A DNA stretch of 64,000 nucleotides, taken from the NCBI GenBank assembly GCA_015485495.1, contig WFTL01000169.1:1-64000 (forward strand). The letters run 5' to 3'. Shown piece by piece: positions 45,898-55,045 of this stretch (positions within the stretch are counted from its first letter, which is position 1; each line of letters starts with the position of its first letter). A model generated the notes under the pieces. It was not told the origin of the DNA, searched no databases, and saw only the letters and a list, made by a program, of their open reading frames with translations. The stretch comes from Planctomycetaceae bacterium. Its GTDB lineage: Bacteria > Planctomycetota > Planctomycetia > Planctomycetales > Planctomycetaceae. The position numbers and the translations under genes are program-made.

Positions 45898-48174
45898 TCA
45901 CTGCGGTGAAACAAGGCAGCCATCGTGGCGTTTCAGATGTTTCTGCCATCGCTGCACGGCGTCCCTTCGCCGCCGCCGGTCGGCGTCGGGATGATACCCG
46001 AAATCTTCGCCCGTCAGTTCACTGGCCAGCAGAAATGCCATGTGACGGATCTCCACGCGGTCATGATCAAGCTGCTCCACCAGCCAGGCACTTGTTTCCG
46101 GATTCTGCGCCTGAGCCGGAGAAATCCCCTGAAGAAGTCGAACGAAATCATCAAGCACCGTGGCCGGCAGACGGTTTCCAAGGGCCTTGAGGACCGCCTC
46201 ACGTCCCGCTGCCGCCTGCGCGGCCGTTCGGCGCAGCCCCATGATGGCGGCGGTCCGGACACTTTCTTCGGAAGTCCGTGTCAGAACGATGACCAGACGG
46301 TCCGCGTCGCGACACACGGCCAGCAGAGCGGCTGCATAGGTCGCCGTGATGCTGTTGCGGTGATCCGCAAGTTCCACAGCAGCGTCTGTCAGTGACGGAG
46401 CGGTCATCAGTTCGGACGCCAGAATGGCAGCAGCCCGGGCTGTCGCCCGAACAGGAGGGGCATCACCGGTGTGGACCCATTCCGGAATCGCATCGAGCTG
46501 GTCCGGAGGGCTGACCGCGAGATCATCAACCTGGTCGTTTCGAACCGCCCAGTATAAAGACCGGCCGTTCCCCACTGTCAGAGGTTCCTGATCAGGAAGA
46601 TGCACCTGAGCCTGTCCCTGAACAACAAACAGTTCGACCATGACGTCATTGGTCAGCGGCAGAATGTCCCGTTCATCAGCAGACAGCGGCCGACTGCCAT
46701 TTTCGGACGGCTCCGGAGGCACGGCGAACACCGACAGCCCTGCCCGCACCTCCGCCCCTTCCAGAAAACATTCCACGTGCACCTGGCCGGCCATCAGCGT
46801 GAAGGCGGCCGGTTCCCCTTCCGGCAGAGCCTCATCGCGTTTCACAATGCAGCGGCCGTCGTAAAGACGGATTCCAGGAGACACCCCGTCGGAAAACGAC
46901 GCCAGAGAGGGCGGCAGCAGGCTGATCGTGCATCCGGAGCGGAGAGGCGTGATGTGGGCGACATAGGGAAGCGAAATGGCAGCGACGTTCTGAACGAGCG
47001 TGTCATGCCAGTCCGGATTCAACTGGTGCAGCGACGCTCCGCGGATCCACTCCGCTGGTGTCCCGCGCCGAATCAGCAGCATGTCATTGGTCGCTTCCAC
47101 AGCAAATCGAAAACGCCTCGGCCGACGTTCCTGCTCGGTATTCACAACGGAAGAAACGTCTGCTTCCGATTCGGCTTCCGTTGCCGGAGTCGAATCCGGA
47201 TCGGTCGACGGCACCGCCGAATCACTGTGTCCGGTGTCCGCCACGCCGAACGCGGAATCCGCAGGATCGGCTGTGCTGTCATCGGCCATCGCTGTACTGT
47301 CGGGCTGAGAGCCGGCATCGTCCGCAGACTCCGGATCGCCTTCGGACGCTGTTTCGTCAGCTTCTGCGGGACCGCCGTCGATGTTCTCCGAAGGCCGTTC
47401 TTCAGACACCGCAGAGGAGGCGTCGCCATCGGACGTCGGTACTTCTCCGTCGCGGGACGCCTCGGTTTCACGGGCTTCCACGGACACATCATCCGGATCG
47501 GAGTCAGCAATCGGTTCCGGTTTCTTCGCAGCCTTCCCGGCTTCTGTGGTCTGGAGATCCTGAGACGCTGCCTGGGCCATCTCCGGATCGGTCGGCCGTG
47601 ACGACGTCGTCCACAGGTCGCGATCCATGAAGAATACAACGATCCAGGCCACCAGAAGGATCGTGAGAACCAGGGTGGGCGAGCGAGGGGAAAAGGTGCG
47701 CTGAGGAGCCATGGGCTGCCAGATTTCCTGGCTGGGATCGGACGTTTTCGTCGCCGCAAACTGTTCCAGTTCATGGTCCGTGGTTTCTTCAGCCGGTCGG
47801 TCCGGATTGAGTCGGATCAGGCGGGCCCGCTGCCGCTCATCCAGCAGCACCGGATCGCCCAGCAGGCCGATGATTTCATGCGACGCGGCCACTTCGGCCA
47901 GGGAGAAATCCGAAGCAAGCACCTCTTTCTCAACCAGGGCCACCAGCTCGGGAGTGAGCTGGTCATCCAGATATTCGGCAATCAGGTTCGGGTCGATCGC
48001 TTTGGTCTGCCGCCCAGGAACACTCAGACGACGCTGTCGAACGACCGAGCGAATGCGATCGGCCAGTTCCTGAGCAAACGGGCTGGCGGCCAGTTTCTTC
48101 CCGATTTCCCGGGCATTGGCGGGAGGAAGCCGATCGTCCAGATAGGCCAGAAGCGTTCTCAGCGTCAGTCGCAT
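45898..48174 (-). CDS. Planctomycete multidomain membrane protein, anti-sigma-like N-terminus and HEAT-like C-terminus
   Basis: This is a 758-residue protein. The chosen ATG (RLTLRTLLAYLDDRLPPANA) has AAAGGTG upstream; the track start is 32 codons earlier. Residues 1-130 repeat a YLDD-x-LPP / YLDDQLTPE pattern that resembles anti-sigma/zinc-finger-like zf-HC2 modules without Cys/His. One transmembrane helix follows (about LVLTILLVAWIVVFF). Next is a 160-residue acidic Ser/Asp/Glu-rich linker, then a beta-rich extracytoplasmic part, and a C-terminal HEAT/PBS-lyase-like helical region (ESVRTAAIMGLRRTAAQAAA). A membrane regulator or envelope scaffold is likely. It is divergent from the RicT-like gene. 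Confidence 0.75.
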   Translation of the reverse strand: MRLTLRTLLAYLDDRLPPANAREIGKKLAASPFAQELADRIRSVVRQRRLSVPGRQTKAIDPNLIAEYLDDQLTPELVALVEKEVLASDFSLAEVAASHEIIGLLGDPVLLDERQRARLIRLNPDRPAEETTDHELEQFAATKTSDPSQEIWQPMAPQRTFSPRSPTLVLTILLVAWIVVFFMDRDLWTTSSRPTDPEMAQAASQDLQTTEAGKAAKKPEPIADSDPDDVSVEARETEASRDGEVPTSDGDASSAVSEERPSENIDGGPAEADETASEGDPESADDAGSQPDSTAMADDSTADPADSAFGVADTGHSDSAVPSTDPDSTPATEAESEADVSSVVNTEQERRPRRFRFAVEATNDMLLIRRGTPAEWIRGASLHQLNPDWHDTLVQNVAAISLPYVAHITPLRSGCTISLLPPSLASFSDGVSPGIRLYDGRCIVKRDEALPEGEPAAFTLMAGQVHVECFLEGAEVRAGLSVFAVPPEPSENGSRPLSADERDILPLTNDVMVELFVVQGQAQVHLPDQEPLTVGNGRSLYWAVRNDQVDDLAVSPPDQLDAIPEWVHTGDAPPVRATARAAAILASELMTAPSLTDAAVELADHRNSITATYAAALLAVCRDADRLVIVLTRTSEESVRTAAIMGLRRTAAQAAAGREAVLKALGNRLPATVLDDFVRLLQGISPAQAQNPETSAWLVEQLDHDRVEIRHMAFLLASELTGEDFGYHPDADRRRRRDAVQRWQKHLKRHDGCLVSPQ

Positions 48175-48404
48175 GGTATTGAGCACCTTTGCGGGAACCG
48201 TGCAGGATGAAGGCTGTGGAAACGAGTCCCGGCCCCGTTCCCACAGCCCCTGTTTCTTATGTAGTGACATGTCCTTCGGGATTTCGGGCAGCCTTTTTCT
48301 GAAAAAGCCGCATGGAGGCGTCCTTCGCTTTTCCGTCGCAGCTTTTCTATACTTCCCGGCTGATCGGTTTCACCGTCCGAATCATCAGCAGGGAACGCAC
48401 ATTC

Positions 48405-49292
48405 ATGGGAGAACAGCCGCCGGAAGAGGCTCGGCGCGTCGTCGTGCGGTACGGAGCCATGCGGCATCTCGGAGAGTTCTCCGTGCGGCCGCGTGACAGC
48501 GTTCGCCGGGGAGACGACGTGATCGTGCGAAGCGAACGCGGCGTCGAATGGGGAACCGTTCTTGCGGAGTCCACGGAACGAACCCGCGAACTGCTGGGAA
48601 CGTCCGGGCGCCCCGGACGCGTGCTTCGGATCGCATCCGATGAAGACCGGCGTTCCCGCGACCGGGTGGCCGAGCGGGAAAAGGAACTGTTTGCCGATGC
48701 CCAGGACGCCATTGCCGGCCGCCGCCTGCAGATGACGCTGGTGGACGTGGAACAGATCTTCGGCGGCGAACGGATCGTGTTCTACTATCTGGCGGAAAAA
48801 CGCGTCGATTTCCGGGAGCTGGTCCGCGACCTGGCCCGCCGTTTCAGCACCCGAATCGAAATGCGGCAGATCGGCGTCCGTGATGAAGCCCGCCTGCTGG
48901 CCGATTACGGAGACTGCGGGAAACCGGTCTGCTGCAACACGCATCTCACGCAGATGCCGCCGGTGTCCATGAAAATGGCCAAACTGCAGAAGGCGACGCT
49001 GGATCCTTCGCGGATTTCCGGCCGCTGCGGCCGCCTGAAATGCTGCCTGCGTTACGAATACGACACCTACGACGCCCACCGCCGGGAACTGCCGGGCGTG
49101 GGGACGACCGTCGTCACCCGGTACGGACAGGGCCGGGTCCTGTCCCAGGAACTGCTGTCGCGGCAGCTCATTGTCGGCTATGAGGACGGACGCCGCATTC
49201 TGACCGCAGAATCTGAAATCGTCACCGTCGTTTCAAAGGGAAATCGCGGCAGGAAACGCCGGGGAAATCCGTCCGCCGAACAAAATGCGTGA
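48405..49292 (+). CDS. PSP1-domain RicT/YaaT-like protein
   Basis: The 295-residue protein starts MGEQPPEEARRVVVRYG with an AGGGA site. The PSP1 domain covers about residues 60-190 (MTLVDVEQIFGGERIVFYYL, DFRELVRDLARRFSTRIEM). Cys-rich motifs follow, DCGKPVCCNTHL and RCGRLKCCLRYEY, matching those that bind an iron-sulfur cluster in the RicAFT complex. RicT controls RNA processing (RNase Y) in Bacillus; in planctomycetes the role is unstudied. The last 20 residues are basic. The gene is followed after 95 bp by the Minf_1886 gene, probably in one operon. Confidence 0.9.
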   Translation: MGEQPPEEARRVVVRYGAMRHLGEFSVRPRDSVRRGDDVIVRSERGVEWGTVLAESTERTRELLGTSGRPGRVLRIASDEDRRSRDRVAEREKELFADAQDAIAGRRLQMTLVDVEQIFGGERIVFYYLAEKRVDFRELVRDLARRFSTRIEMRQIGVRDEARLLADYGDCGKPVCCNTHLTQMPPVSMKMAKLQKATLDPSRISGRCGRLKCCLRYEYDTYDAHRRELPGVGTTVVTRYGQGRVLSQELLSRQLIVGYEDGRRILTAESEIVTVVSKGNRGRKRRGNPSAEQNA

Positions 49293-49387
49293 CAGGCCCT
49301 TCAGTCCCCCTCCCCTCCTTTCTATCATTGACACAGCATGGTTTCTCAGTGCGGTTTCGTTCCGATGCCGTCAGGTGAGTCAGATTC

Positions 49388-49789
49388 ATGACACTTCTTC
49401 ACAGACAGCGCCGTCGATCCGGCTACCACCCGAACGCGTACCAGTTCGTTTTCGCGGCCCTGCAGCACGCTCAGGATCAACTCGGCCGCGACCGCACCAG
49501 CATGCAGGCCGGCCACGTGTCCGGCCCGGAACTGCTCGAAGGAGCCAGAGAAATCGCCCTGCAGCACTTCGGTCTGCTGGCGCGCACCGTACTGAACCAC
49601 TGGGGAATCACCTCAACCGAAGACTTCGGACGCATCGTCTTCGAACTCATCGAAACCGGCCGCATGCGGAAGACAGATGACGACCGCATCGAAGACTTCA
49701 TCGACGTCTACGATTTTCGCGAAGTCTTCGATGATGCCTACCAGATCGACACGTCCGCCGCATTCGACGAAAAGCCGGCAGAAGTCTGA
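49388..49789 (+). CDS. Minf_1886-family protein
   Basis: This is a 133-residue protein of a PVC-superphylum family of unknown function. Signatures are YQFVFAALQHAQDQLGRDR, HVSGPELLEGAREIALQHFG and FGRIVFELIETGRMRKTDDDR, and DVYDFREVFDDAYQID near the end. It is small, acidic at the C-terminus and without signal or membrane segments. It is usually found near translation or nucleotide genes in planctomycetes (from general knowledge); here it follows the RicT-like gene. AGGTGA lies upstream of the ATG. Confidence 0.85.
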   Translation: MTLLHRQRRRSGYHPNAYQFVFAALQHAQDQLGRDRTSMQAGHVSGPELLEGAREIALQHFGLLARTVLNHWGITSTEDFGRIVFELIETGRMRKTDDDRIEDFIDVYDFREVFDDAYQIDTSAAFDEKPAEV

Positions 49790-49858
49790 CCGCGGTGGCG
49801 ACAATCGCGTCATTCCTCAGGAAGTATTCCGTCCGCAGTCCGGTGCCGCTTCGGGGAA

Positions 49859-50857
49859 TCAGCCGGTGCCCCGTCCTGACCGTCGATCGGTCAGCAGCCG
49901 TTCCGCAAGCCGGGCAGCAGCGGTAGTCGGTGCCATCTGACGCTGTTCCACCTCACCAAGAAGCTGTCGGCCCACATCGTCGGCCAGCACGGCCGCCGCC
50001 TGGGCCTGAGCCATCTGATCGAGACGGCTGATGACTTCCAGACGCAGTCGACGACGGCGACGATCCGCCATCTGTCCGGTTGCTTCCAGGTGGCTGCGGT
50101 GTTCCGCAACGGCCTCCCACAGAGCGTCTGCTCCGGTTCCATCCAGAGCCTGCGCCATGACAATGGGAGGCCGGTAGCCGGCCGCATCTTCCTGACCTGT
50201 CACATGACTCAGATCCAGCATGAGTTCCAGATCACGGCGGGCATCGGCAGCTCCGGGGCGATCAGCCTTGTTGACGACGAAAATGTCGGCCACTTCCAGA
50301 AGACCGGCTTTATTCGCCTGAACGGCGTCTCCCCATCCGGGAGTCACCACGACCACCGTCGTGTCGGCGGCTCCGGCTACGTCGACTTCCACCTGACCGA
50401 CGCCCACCGTTTCCACGATCACCGGATCATAACCGACAGCATCGAACACCCGCAGGGCCCCCGGAACCGCCAGAGCCAGACCGCCCGAATGTCCGCGTGT
50501 GGCCATCGATCGGATGAAGGCGGATTCTCCTGCCAGATCGTCCATGCGAATCCGGTCGCCCAGAATGGCACCTCCGGTCAGCGGAGACGACGGATCGACT
50601 GCCAGCACGGCGGGCCTGAATGAACGTTCCGGCAGCAGCCGCATGAGCTGACCGGTCAGCGTCGACTTGCCGGCCCCGGGGGCTCCTGTGATCCCCACGA
50701 TGTGCGCCCGGCCGGAATGCGGATGAGCGAGCTCCGTGATGCGTTCCGCCGCCGGTCCGCCGCGTTCCACCAGGGACAGCAGTCGCCCCAGAGCCCGGCG
50801 GTCGCCTGCCAGAGCCCGGGCGAACACGGTGTCCGCTTCGTGTCCATGCTGAGTCAC
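49859..50857 (-). CDS. meaB: Methylmalonyl-CoA mutase-associated GTPase MeaB
   Basis: This 332-residue protein starts at a GTG that overlaps the B12-subunit stop (GTGA). G1 is VGITGAPGAGKSTLTGQLMRL, followed by LAVDPSSPLTGGAILGDRIRM and the GTPase G4 motif VVNKADRPGA. The C-terminal helical arm has RRRRLRLEVISRLDQMA. MeaB guards and reactivates the adenosylcobalamin-dependent mutase. It is the third gene of the mutase operon, with the two mutase subunits just upstream. The usual length and motif set make the call secure. Confidence 0.95.
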   Translation of the reverse strand: MTQHGHEADTVFARALAGDRRALGRLLSLVERGGPAAERITELAHPHSGRAHIVGITGAPGAGKSTLTGQLMRLLPERSFRPAVLAVDPSSPLTGGAILGDRIRMDDLAGESAFIRSMATRGHSGGLALAVPGALRVFDAVGYDPVIVETVGVGQVEVDVAGAADTTVVVVTPGWGDAVQANKAGLLEVADIFVVNKADRPGAADARRDLELMLDLSHVTGQEDAAGYRPPIVMAQALDGTGADALWEAVAEHRSHLEATGQMADRRRRRLRLEVISRLDQMAQAQAAAVLADDVGRQLLGEVEQRQMAPTTAAARLAERLLTDRRSGRGTG

Positions 50858-51267
50858 GATGCGCCGCCGTCCGATTGACGAGCCACGGCCTGCCGCACCG
50901 CCTGAACAACTTCTTCCGCCGAGGCACCCGGCCCCAGCACGGCCGCCACCCCGGCCTCCGTGAGGCGTTCACGATCTTCGTCCGGTATGATGCCGCCGAT
51001 GATCACCGGAATGTTCAGGTCGGCTTCACGCAGAGCCTTCACCATCGCAGGGGCCAGCGTCAGATGACCGGCATTGTGCATGGACAGTCCCACGGCATCG
51101 GCATCTTCTTCCAGGGCTGCCGTCACGATTCCGGCCGTGGTCTGGCGGAGTCCCAGATAAATGACTTCCATTCCGGCATCGCGCAGAATGCGGGCCACCA
51201 CCTTGATGCCGCGGTCGTGGCCGTCCAGTCCGAGTTTCGCGAGAATGATGCGGATTCGATCCTGCAT
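50854..51267 (-). CDS. Acyl-CoA mutase small subunit, cobalamin-binding domain
   Basis: This 137-residue protein starts at the ATG following the large-subunit stop (TGATG); GTG three bases earlier is the track start. The B12-binding motif D-x-H-x-x-G is clear in KLGLDGHDRGIKVVARIL, followed by GMEVIYLGLRQTTAGIVTAA and AVGLSMHNAGHL. The C-terminus has GVAAVLGPGASAEEVVQAV. It carries the base-off cobalamin. It is a separate chain, like the two-component mutases of archaea and some bacteria. The order is large subunit, small subunit, meaB. Confidence 0.95.
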   Translation of the reverse strand: MQDRIRIILAKLGLDGHDRGIKVVARILRDAGMEVIYLGLRQTTAGIVTAALEEDADAVGLSMHNAGHLTLAPAMVKALREADLNIPVIIGGIIPDEDRERLTEAGVAAVLGPGASAEEVVQAVRQAVARQSDGGAS

Positions 51268-52928
51268 CACACCACCGCTCTTTCCACGTAACGCCCGAAC
51301 ACCTGTTCCATGGCAGTGCCGATTTCTTCCACGGTCGCATATTCCCGCACGGCAGTCAGGATGGCGGGCATCAGATTGGCTGACGGGTCCCGGGCTGTCC
51401 GGGTGACGCCCTCCAGAGCCTCCTGAACGGCCCGGTCATTGCGTTCGCTCTTCACCCGAGCCAGACGTTCCAGCTGATCCCGTTCCGTGTCTTCTTCGAT
51501 CCGCAGCAGGTTGACGTCTGTTTCGTCATTGCCTTCTGTAAAGCGGTTCACTCCCACCACGATCCGCCTTCCGGAATTGACCTCCCGTTCATAACGGTAG
51601 GCTGCGTCGGCGATTTCCCCCACGAAGTACCCGTTTTCGATCCCCTGAAACACGCCTTCCAGAATCGATCCGTCGCCCAGCTCCAGCAGATGGGCAAAGA
51701 CCGCTTCGGCCTGTCGTTCCATTTCATCCGTCATCCATTCCACGAACGGAGCGCCCCCCAGAGGATCGGCCACATTCGTCACGCCCGTTTCATGTGCCAC
51801 GATCTGCTGCGTTCTCAGCGCGATACGCACGGCCTTTTCACTGGGCAGGGCCATGGCTTCGTCATAACTGTCCGTGTGCAGCGACTGCGTGCCGCCCAGC
51901 ACGGCGGCCAGCGCCTGGATGGCCACTCGAGCGATATTGTTTTCGGGCTGCTGAGCCGTCAGAGAGACACCCGCTGTCTGCGTGTGGAAACGGCACATCC
52001 AGGCCTTTTCGTTCGTCGCTCCGTAATGATCTTTCATCCACCGGGCCCAGATGCGCCGGGCAGCCCGCAGCTTTCCGATCTCTTCGAAAAAATCCAGATG
52101 GCTGTTGAAAAAGAAACTCAGCCTCCGGCCGAACGCATTGACATCTTCGCCGGCCGCGATGGCCGCTTCGACATACGCGAAACCGTTGGCCAGTGTGAAG
52201 GCCAGTTCCTGAGCGGCCGTGCTGCCGGCCTCCCGAATGTGATAGCCCGAAATGGAAATGGGATGCCAGCGGGGCATGTGCGCGGTCGTGTAGCGAATCA
52301 TGTCGGTGATGATGCGCATCGACGGCCGTGGCGGATAGATGTACTCCTTCTGAGCCTGGTATTCCTTGAGGATATCGTTCTGAATGGTTCCGGAAAGCTG
52401 TTCCGGAACCACGCCGGTTTTCTCCGCAGCCACAATGTACATGGCCAGCAGAACGGCTGCCGGCCCGTTGATTGTCATGGAAGTGGACACACGCGACAGA
52501 TCGATGTCGCGAAACAGGTCTTCCACGTCGGCCAGCGTATCCACGGCGACTCCGGCCCGCCCCACTTCACCCAGCGACCACGGGCTGTCGGAATCGCGTC
52601 CCATCAGTGTCGGCATGTCGAACGCGGTCGACAGGCCGGTTCCACCGTGCTTCAAAAGCTCCCGAAACCGGCGATTTGTATCCAGAGCCGTCCCGAATCC
52701 GGCAAACATCCGCATGGTCCACAGCCGCGATCGGTACATCGCCGGATGAATTCCCCGCGTGTAGGGAAACTGACCGGGAAACGGCGGATCTCCATAAACG
52801 CCGTCCACAGGAACGCCCGACATCGTTTCAAACGGCACAGCGCGGGTCGGTGTGGCCTGACAGGCCGCTTCCCAGCGGGCACGGGCAGCGGCAGCGGATT
52901 CTGCAGAATCGACGGCAGCGGAAGACAC
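51267..52928 (-). CDS. Acyl-CoA mutase large (substrate-binding) subunit, methylmalonyl-CoA mutase family
   Basis: This is a 553-residue protein from a GTG with GGAG six bases upstream. The barrel has FPYTRGIHPAMYRSRLWTM, FAGFGTALDTNRRF, TGLSTAFDMPTLMGRDSD, GTIQNDILKEY, PRPSMRIITDMIRY, ISISGYHIREAG and QQPENNIARVAIQALAAVLGG. It catalyses carbon-skeleton rearrangement (methylmalonyl-CoA to succinyl-CoA or a related acyl-CoA). From memory of the family, methylmalonyl-CoA mutase has RQYAGF at the substrate-contacting Tyr; here it is MFAGF, while the Arg of PSMRI is kept. The substrate is therefore not settled. The B12 subunit and MeaB follow directly. Confidence 0.92.
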   Translation of the reverse strand: MSSAAVDSAESAAAARARWEAACQATPTRAVPFETMSGVPVDGVYGDPPFPGQFPYTRGIHPAMYRSRLWTMRMFAGFGTALDTNRRFRELLKHGGTGLSTAFDMPTLMGRDSDSPWSLGEVGRAGVAVDTLADVEDLFRDIDLSRVSTSMTINGPAAVLLAMYIVAAEKTGVVPEQLSGTIQNDILKEYQAQKEYIYPPRPSMRIITDMIRYTTAHMPRWHPISISGYHIREAGSTAAQELAFTLANGFAYVEAAIAAGEDVNAFGRRLSFFFNSHLDFFEEIGKLRAARRIWARWMKDHYGATNEKAWMCRFHTQTAGVSLTAQQPENNIARVAIQALAAVLGGTQSLHTDSYDEAMALPSEKAVRIALRTQQIVAHETGVTNVADPLGGAPFVEWMTDEMERQAEAVFAHLLELGDGSILEGVFQGIENGYFVGEIADAAYRYEREVNSGRRIVVGVNRFTEGNDETDVNLLRIEEDTERDQLERLARVKSERNDRAVQEALEGVTRTARDPSANLMPAILTAVREYATVEEIGTAMEQVFGRYVERAVV

Positions 52929-53075
52929 AGGCAGCTCCGAACATCGCAGGAAGAGAATCGTTCACACAGCCCCGATCGTATCGGTTCCGGGAATTTTGCA
53001 CGACCCCAGACTTCAGAACCCGACAGGAGGGAGAGGCGGGGAGGCAGCCGAACAGCCGCCCGAACCTTTCCGGTT

Positions 53076-54986
53076 TCACTGTCCGCCCCGCCGCCTGCCT
53101 TCGGTGATGGCTCGTCCATCGGTCGCTGCAGCGGGCACAGGGCCGGTGGCCGCAGGGTGTGCCGGCGAAACCGTCCCGTCCCACGGAAACCGCAGGACCG
53201 GCTGATGGCAATACCGCTTCTGACGGATCGTCAGATCCGCTCCACAGCCCGGTTTCAGCCGCACGGTCACCATCCGTGCTGACATCGGCAGACGCGTTTC
53301 ACCGTATGTGATCTCCCGGCACTCATGTTCCCCGTACGTTCCCATCTGCATGACCAGTTCCCGGTCATGAAGCGGGTCGGTATTGACCACCGTCAGAGAA
53401 ACGGTTTCGTCGGTCAGGCCGGTGACCAGACAGGCCGTATCCGGCGGCAGACCGGGACGCCGGGCCACCGGATCGAACCAGCGCAGCCGCGCATGCAGAG
53501 GGCCGGACGAAGTGCCTGGAGACAGCCCGCCGGTGATCTGCTGAACGAGTCCTTCAACCGACGTGGGCCGATACTGAAGCGGGTCGTCGGCCAGCCGGGT
53601 GTCGGGTGTGGTGGGATCCTCACGCATCTGCTGCACGCGCTGCCGGATGGTTTCCAGAGCCTGCTGCAGTACCTGAGTCGGCCAGGACGGATTGTCCCCG
53701 GCAAGAAAACGGACCCAGGGGTTGTCCGACACTGCCTGGCGGTCGTCCGAACGCATCGACCAGTACCAGATGTTCAGTGCGCCGGATGCATACGGCCGGG
53801 GCTGCCATCCGTACCATCCCTGGTCCCCGTACATCGAAGGATACATCATGCGGCCGTCGATGCGGCGGGCCTGACTGTTGATGATGCCGATCATGTCGCG
53901 CCAGATGTCCACATAGCGAAAATCGCCCGTCAGCAGCAGAGCGTTGCCGAATCCCACCAGCCCCAGATGATGCGTGTTGCGATTCGCCAGACGCCCCGTC
54001 TGGGGCACCCGCACGGTGAATCCCCATCCGTACACGCCTCCATACCATTTCCCGTCCGCCGCACTTCCGATGCGTCCGTCCAGACCGATGTTGGTGGGGA
54101 TGATGCCCCGATTCTGCCTGGTTCGTTCCATCCAGGCATCGACATACTCCAGGAGCCAGTCGCGGTACCGGCGGTCTCCTGAAAGAGCGTACGCATGGAA
54201 GGCCAGTGACGTGGCCCGCAGGTTCTGCGGATGATCGCCGACGATGTCTGTGTAGTCGACGAAATGTTCCAGCATCTGTTCGTAGCTCTGTTCGCCGTGG
54301 TGCAGTCGAAAACGACCGGCCACGTCGATGGGGTCACCGGCCCAGTCCAGTGCCGTGGCTTTTCTCAGCAGCGGCCCGCGGCTGCCGTTGAACAGGCTGC
54401 GGATGATGCGGTGTTCCGGATCGTAATTGGGTTCCGGTGTGCCGTCGGGAAGGTACAGGTCGGCAAACTGAAGAGCCCGACGTCGGTAGTCGGCATCATG
54501 CGGTGTGCACAGTCCCTGCATGTTGAAGGCGGTGAGTCCTTCGCCCAGATGCACCCAGTCGAACTGCACGGGAAACTCCCGGAAGTACATTCCTTCCCGG
54601 GCCAGCGGCACCTGAACGGTGCGTGCCTGAGTGTACTGCTGCAGGTGTCCGGACCAGGCCGTCAGATACCGCTGCAGTATGCGTTCGTCGGCTCCCAGAG
54701 CATACAGAAGTGTCCAGTCGGCGCAGCATTCGATGGCGTCGTCCGGACCGTCATCGCCTCCCCAGCGTTCCACACACTTCAGAAACCCGCGGGAATCGAA
54801 ATACCGTTCATAGAACTCCTCAATGGCATCTCCGTGCGCTTTCAGAACCGCCCGCTGAAGCAGCGCCCATGCCGGCAGGACCATCGGAGAATCGATCACG
54901 ATGTCCGGCGTGCCGGCATCGGCGAACGAACCTCGTACCGTACTGATCAGCAAAGCAGCCGTGACGGCCGTGACGATGCGCTTCAT
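53076..54986 (-). CDS. Exported alpha/alpha-barrel-like protein, probable carbohydrate-active
   Basis: This is a 636-residue protein starting MKRIVTAVTAALLISTVRG, a signal peptide with AGGGGGA upstream; the track start lies earlier. The middle part has many Trp/Tyr-rich helical pairs (GDRRYRDWLLEYVDAWMERT, GLVGFGNALLLTGDFRYVD, GWYGWQPRPYASGALN), the look of six-hairpin or (alpha/alpha)6 polysaccharide-degrading enzymes. A beta-rich C-terminal part follows (CLVTGLTDETVSLTVVNTD). I cannot name a CAZy family. It lies at the end of the minus-strand run starting with the LctP permease, 59 bp after the TPP subunit gene. Function is unknown. Confidence 0.6.
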   Translation of the reverse strand: MKRIVTAVTAALLISTVRGSFADAGTPDIVIDSPMVLPAWALLQRAVLKAHGDAIEEFYERYFDSRGFLKCVERWGGDDGPDDAIECCADWTLLYALGADERILQRYLTAWSGHLQQYTQARTVQVPLAREGMYFREFPVQFDWVHLGEGLTAFNMQGLCTPHDADYRRRALQFADLYLPDGTPEPNYDPEHRIIRSLFNGSRGPLLRKATALDWAGDPIDVAGRFRLHHGEQSYEQMLEHFVDYTDIVGDHPQNLRATSLAFHAYALSGDRRYRDWLLEYVDAWMERTRQNRGIIPTNIGLDGRIGSAADGKWYGGVYGWGFTVRVPQTGRLANRNTHHLGLVGFGNALLLTGDFRYVDIWRDMIGIINSQARRIDGRMMYPSMYGDQGWYGWQPRPYASGALNIWYWSMRSDDRQAVSDNPWVRFLAGDNPSWPTQVLQQALETIRQRVQQMREDPTTPDTRLADDPLQYRPTSVEGLVQQITGGLSPGTSSGPLHARLRWFDPVARRPGLPPDTACLVTGLTDETVSLTVVNTDPLHDRELVMQMGTYGEHECREITYGETRLPMSARMVTVRLKPGCGADLTIRQKRYCHQPVLRFPWDGTVSPAHPAATGPVPAAATDGRAITEGRRRGGQ

Positions 54987-55045
54987 CAGTGGTCCCCCTG
55001 TCCGTTCCGCTGTATCTGTTTTGCCGGGAACGGCCGGCCGTTCTT

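Noticed and set aside
46600-47601. 333-residue plus-strand ORF opposite the large membrane protein
   Set aside because: It is antisense to the acidic linker; the Arg/His/Phe repeats are simply the complement of Asp/Ser/Glu codons.
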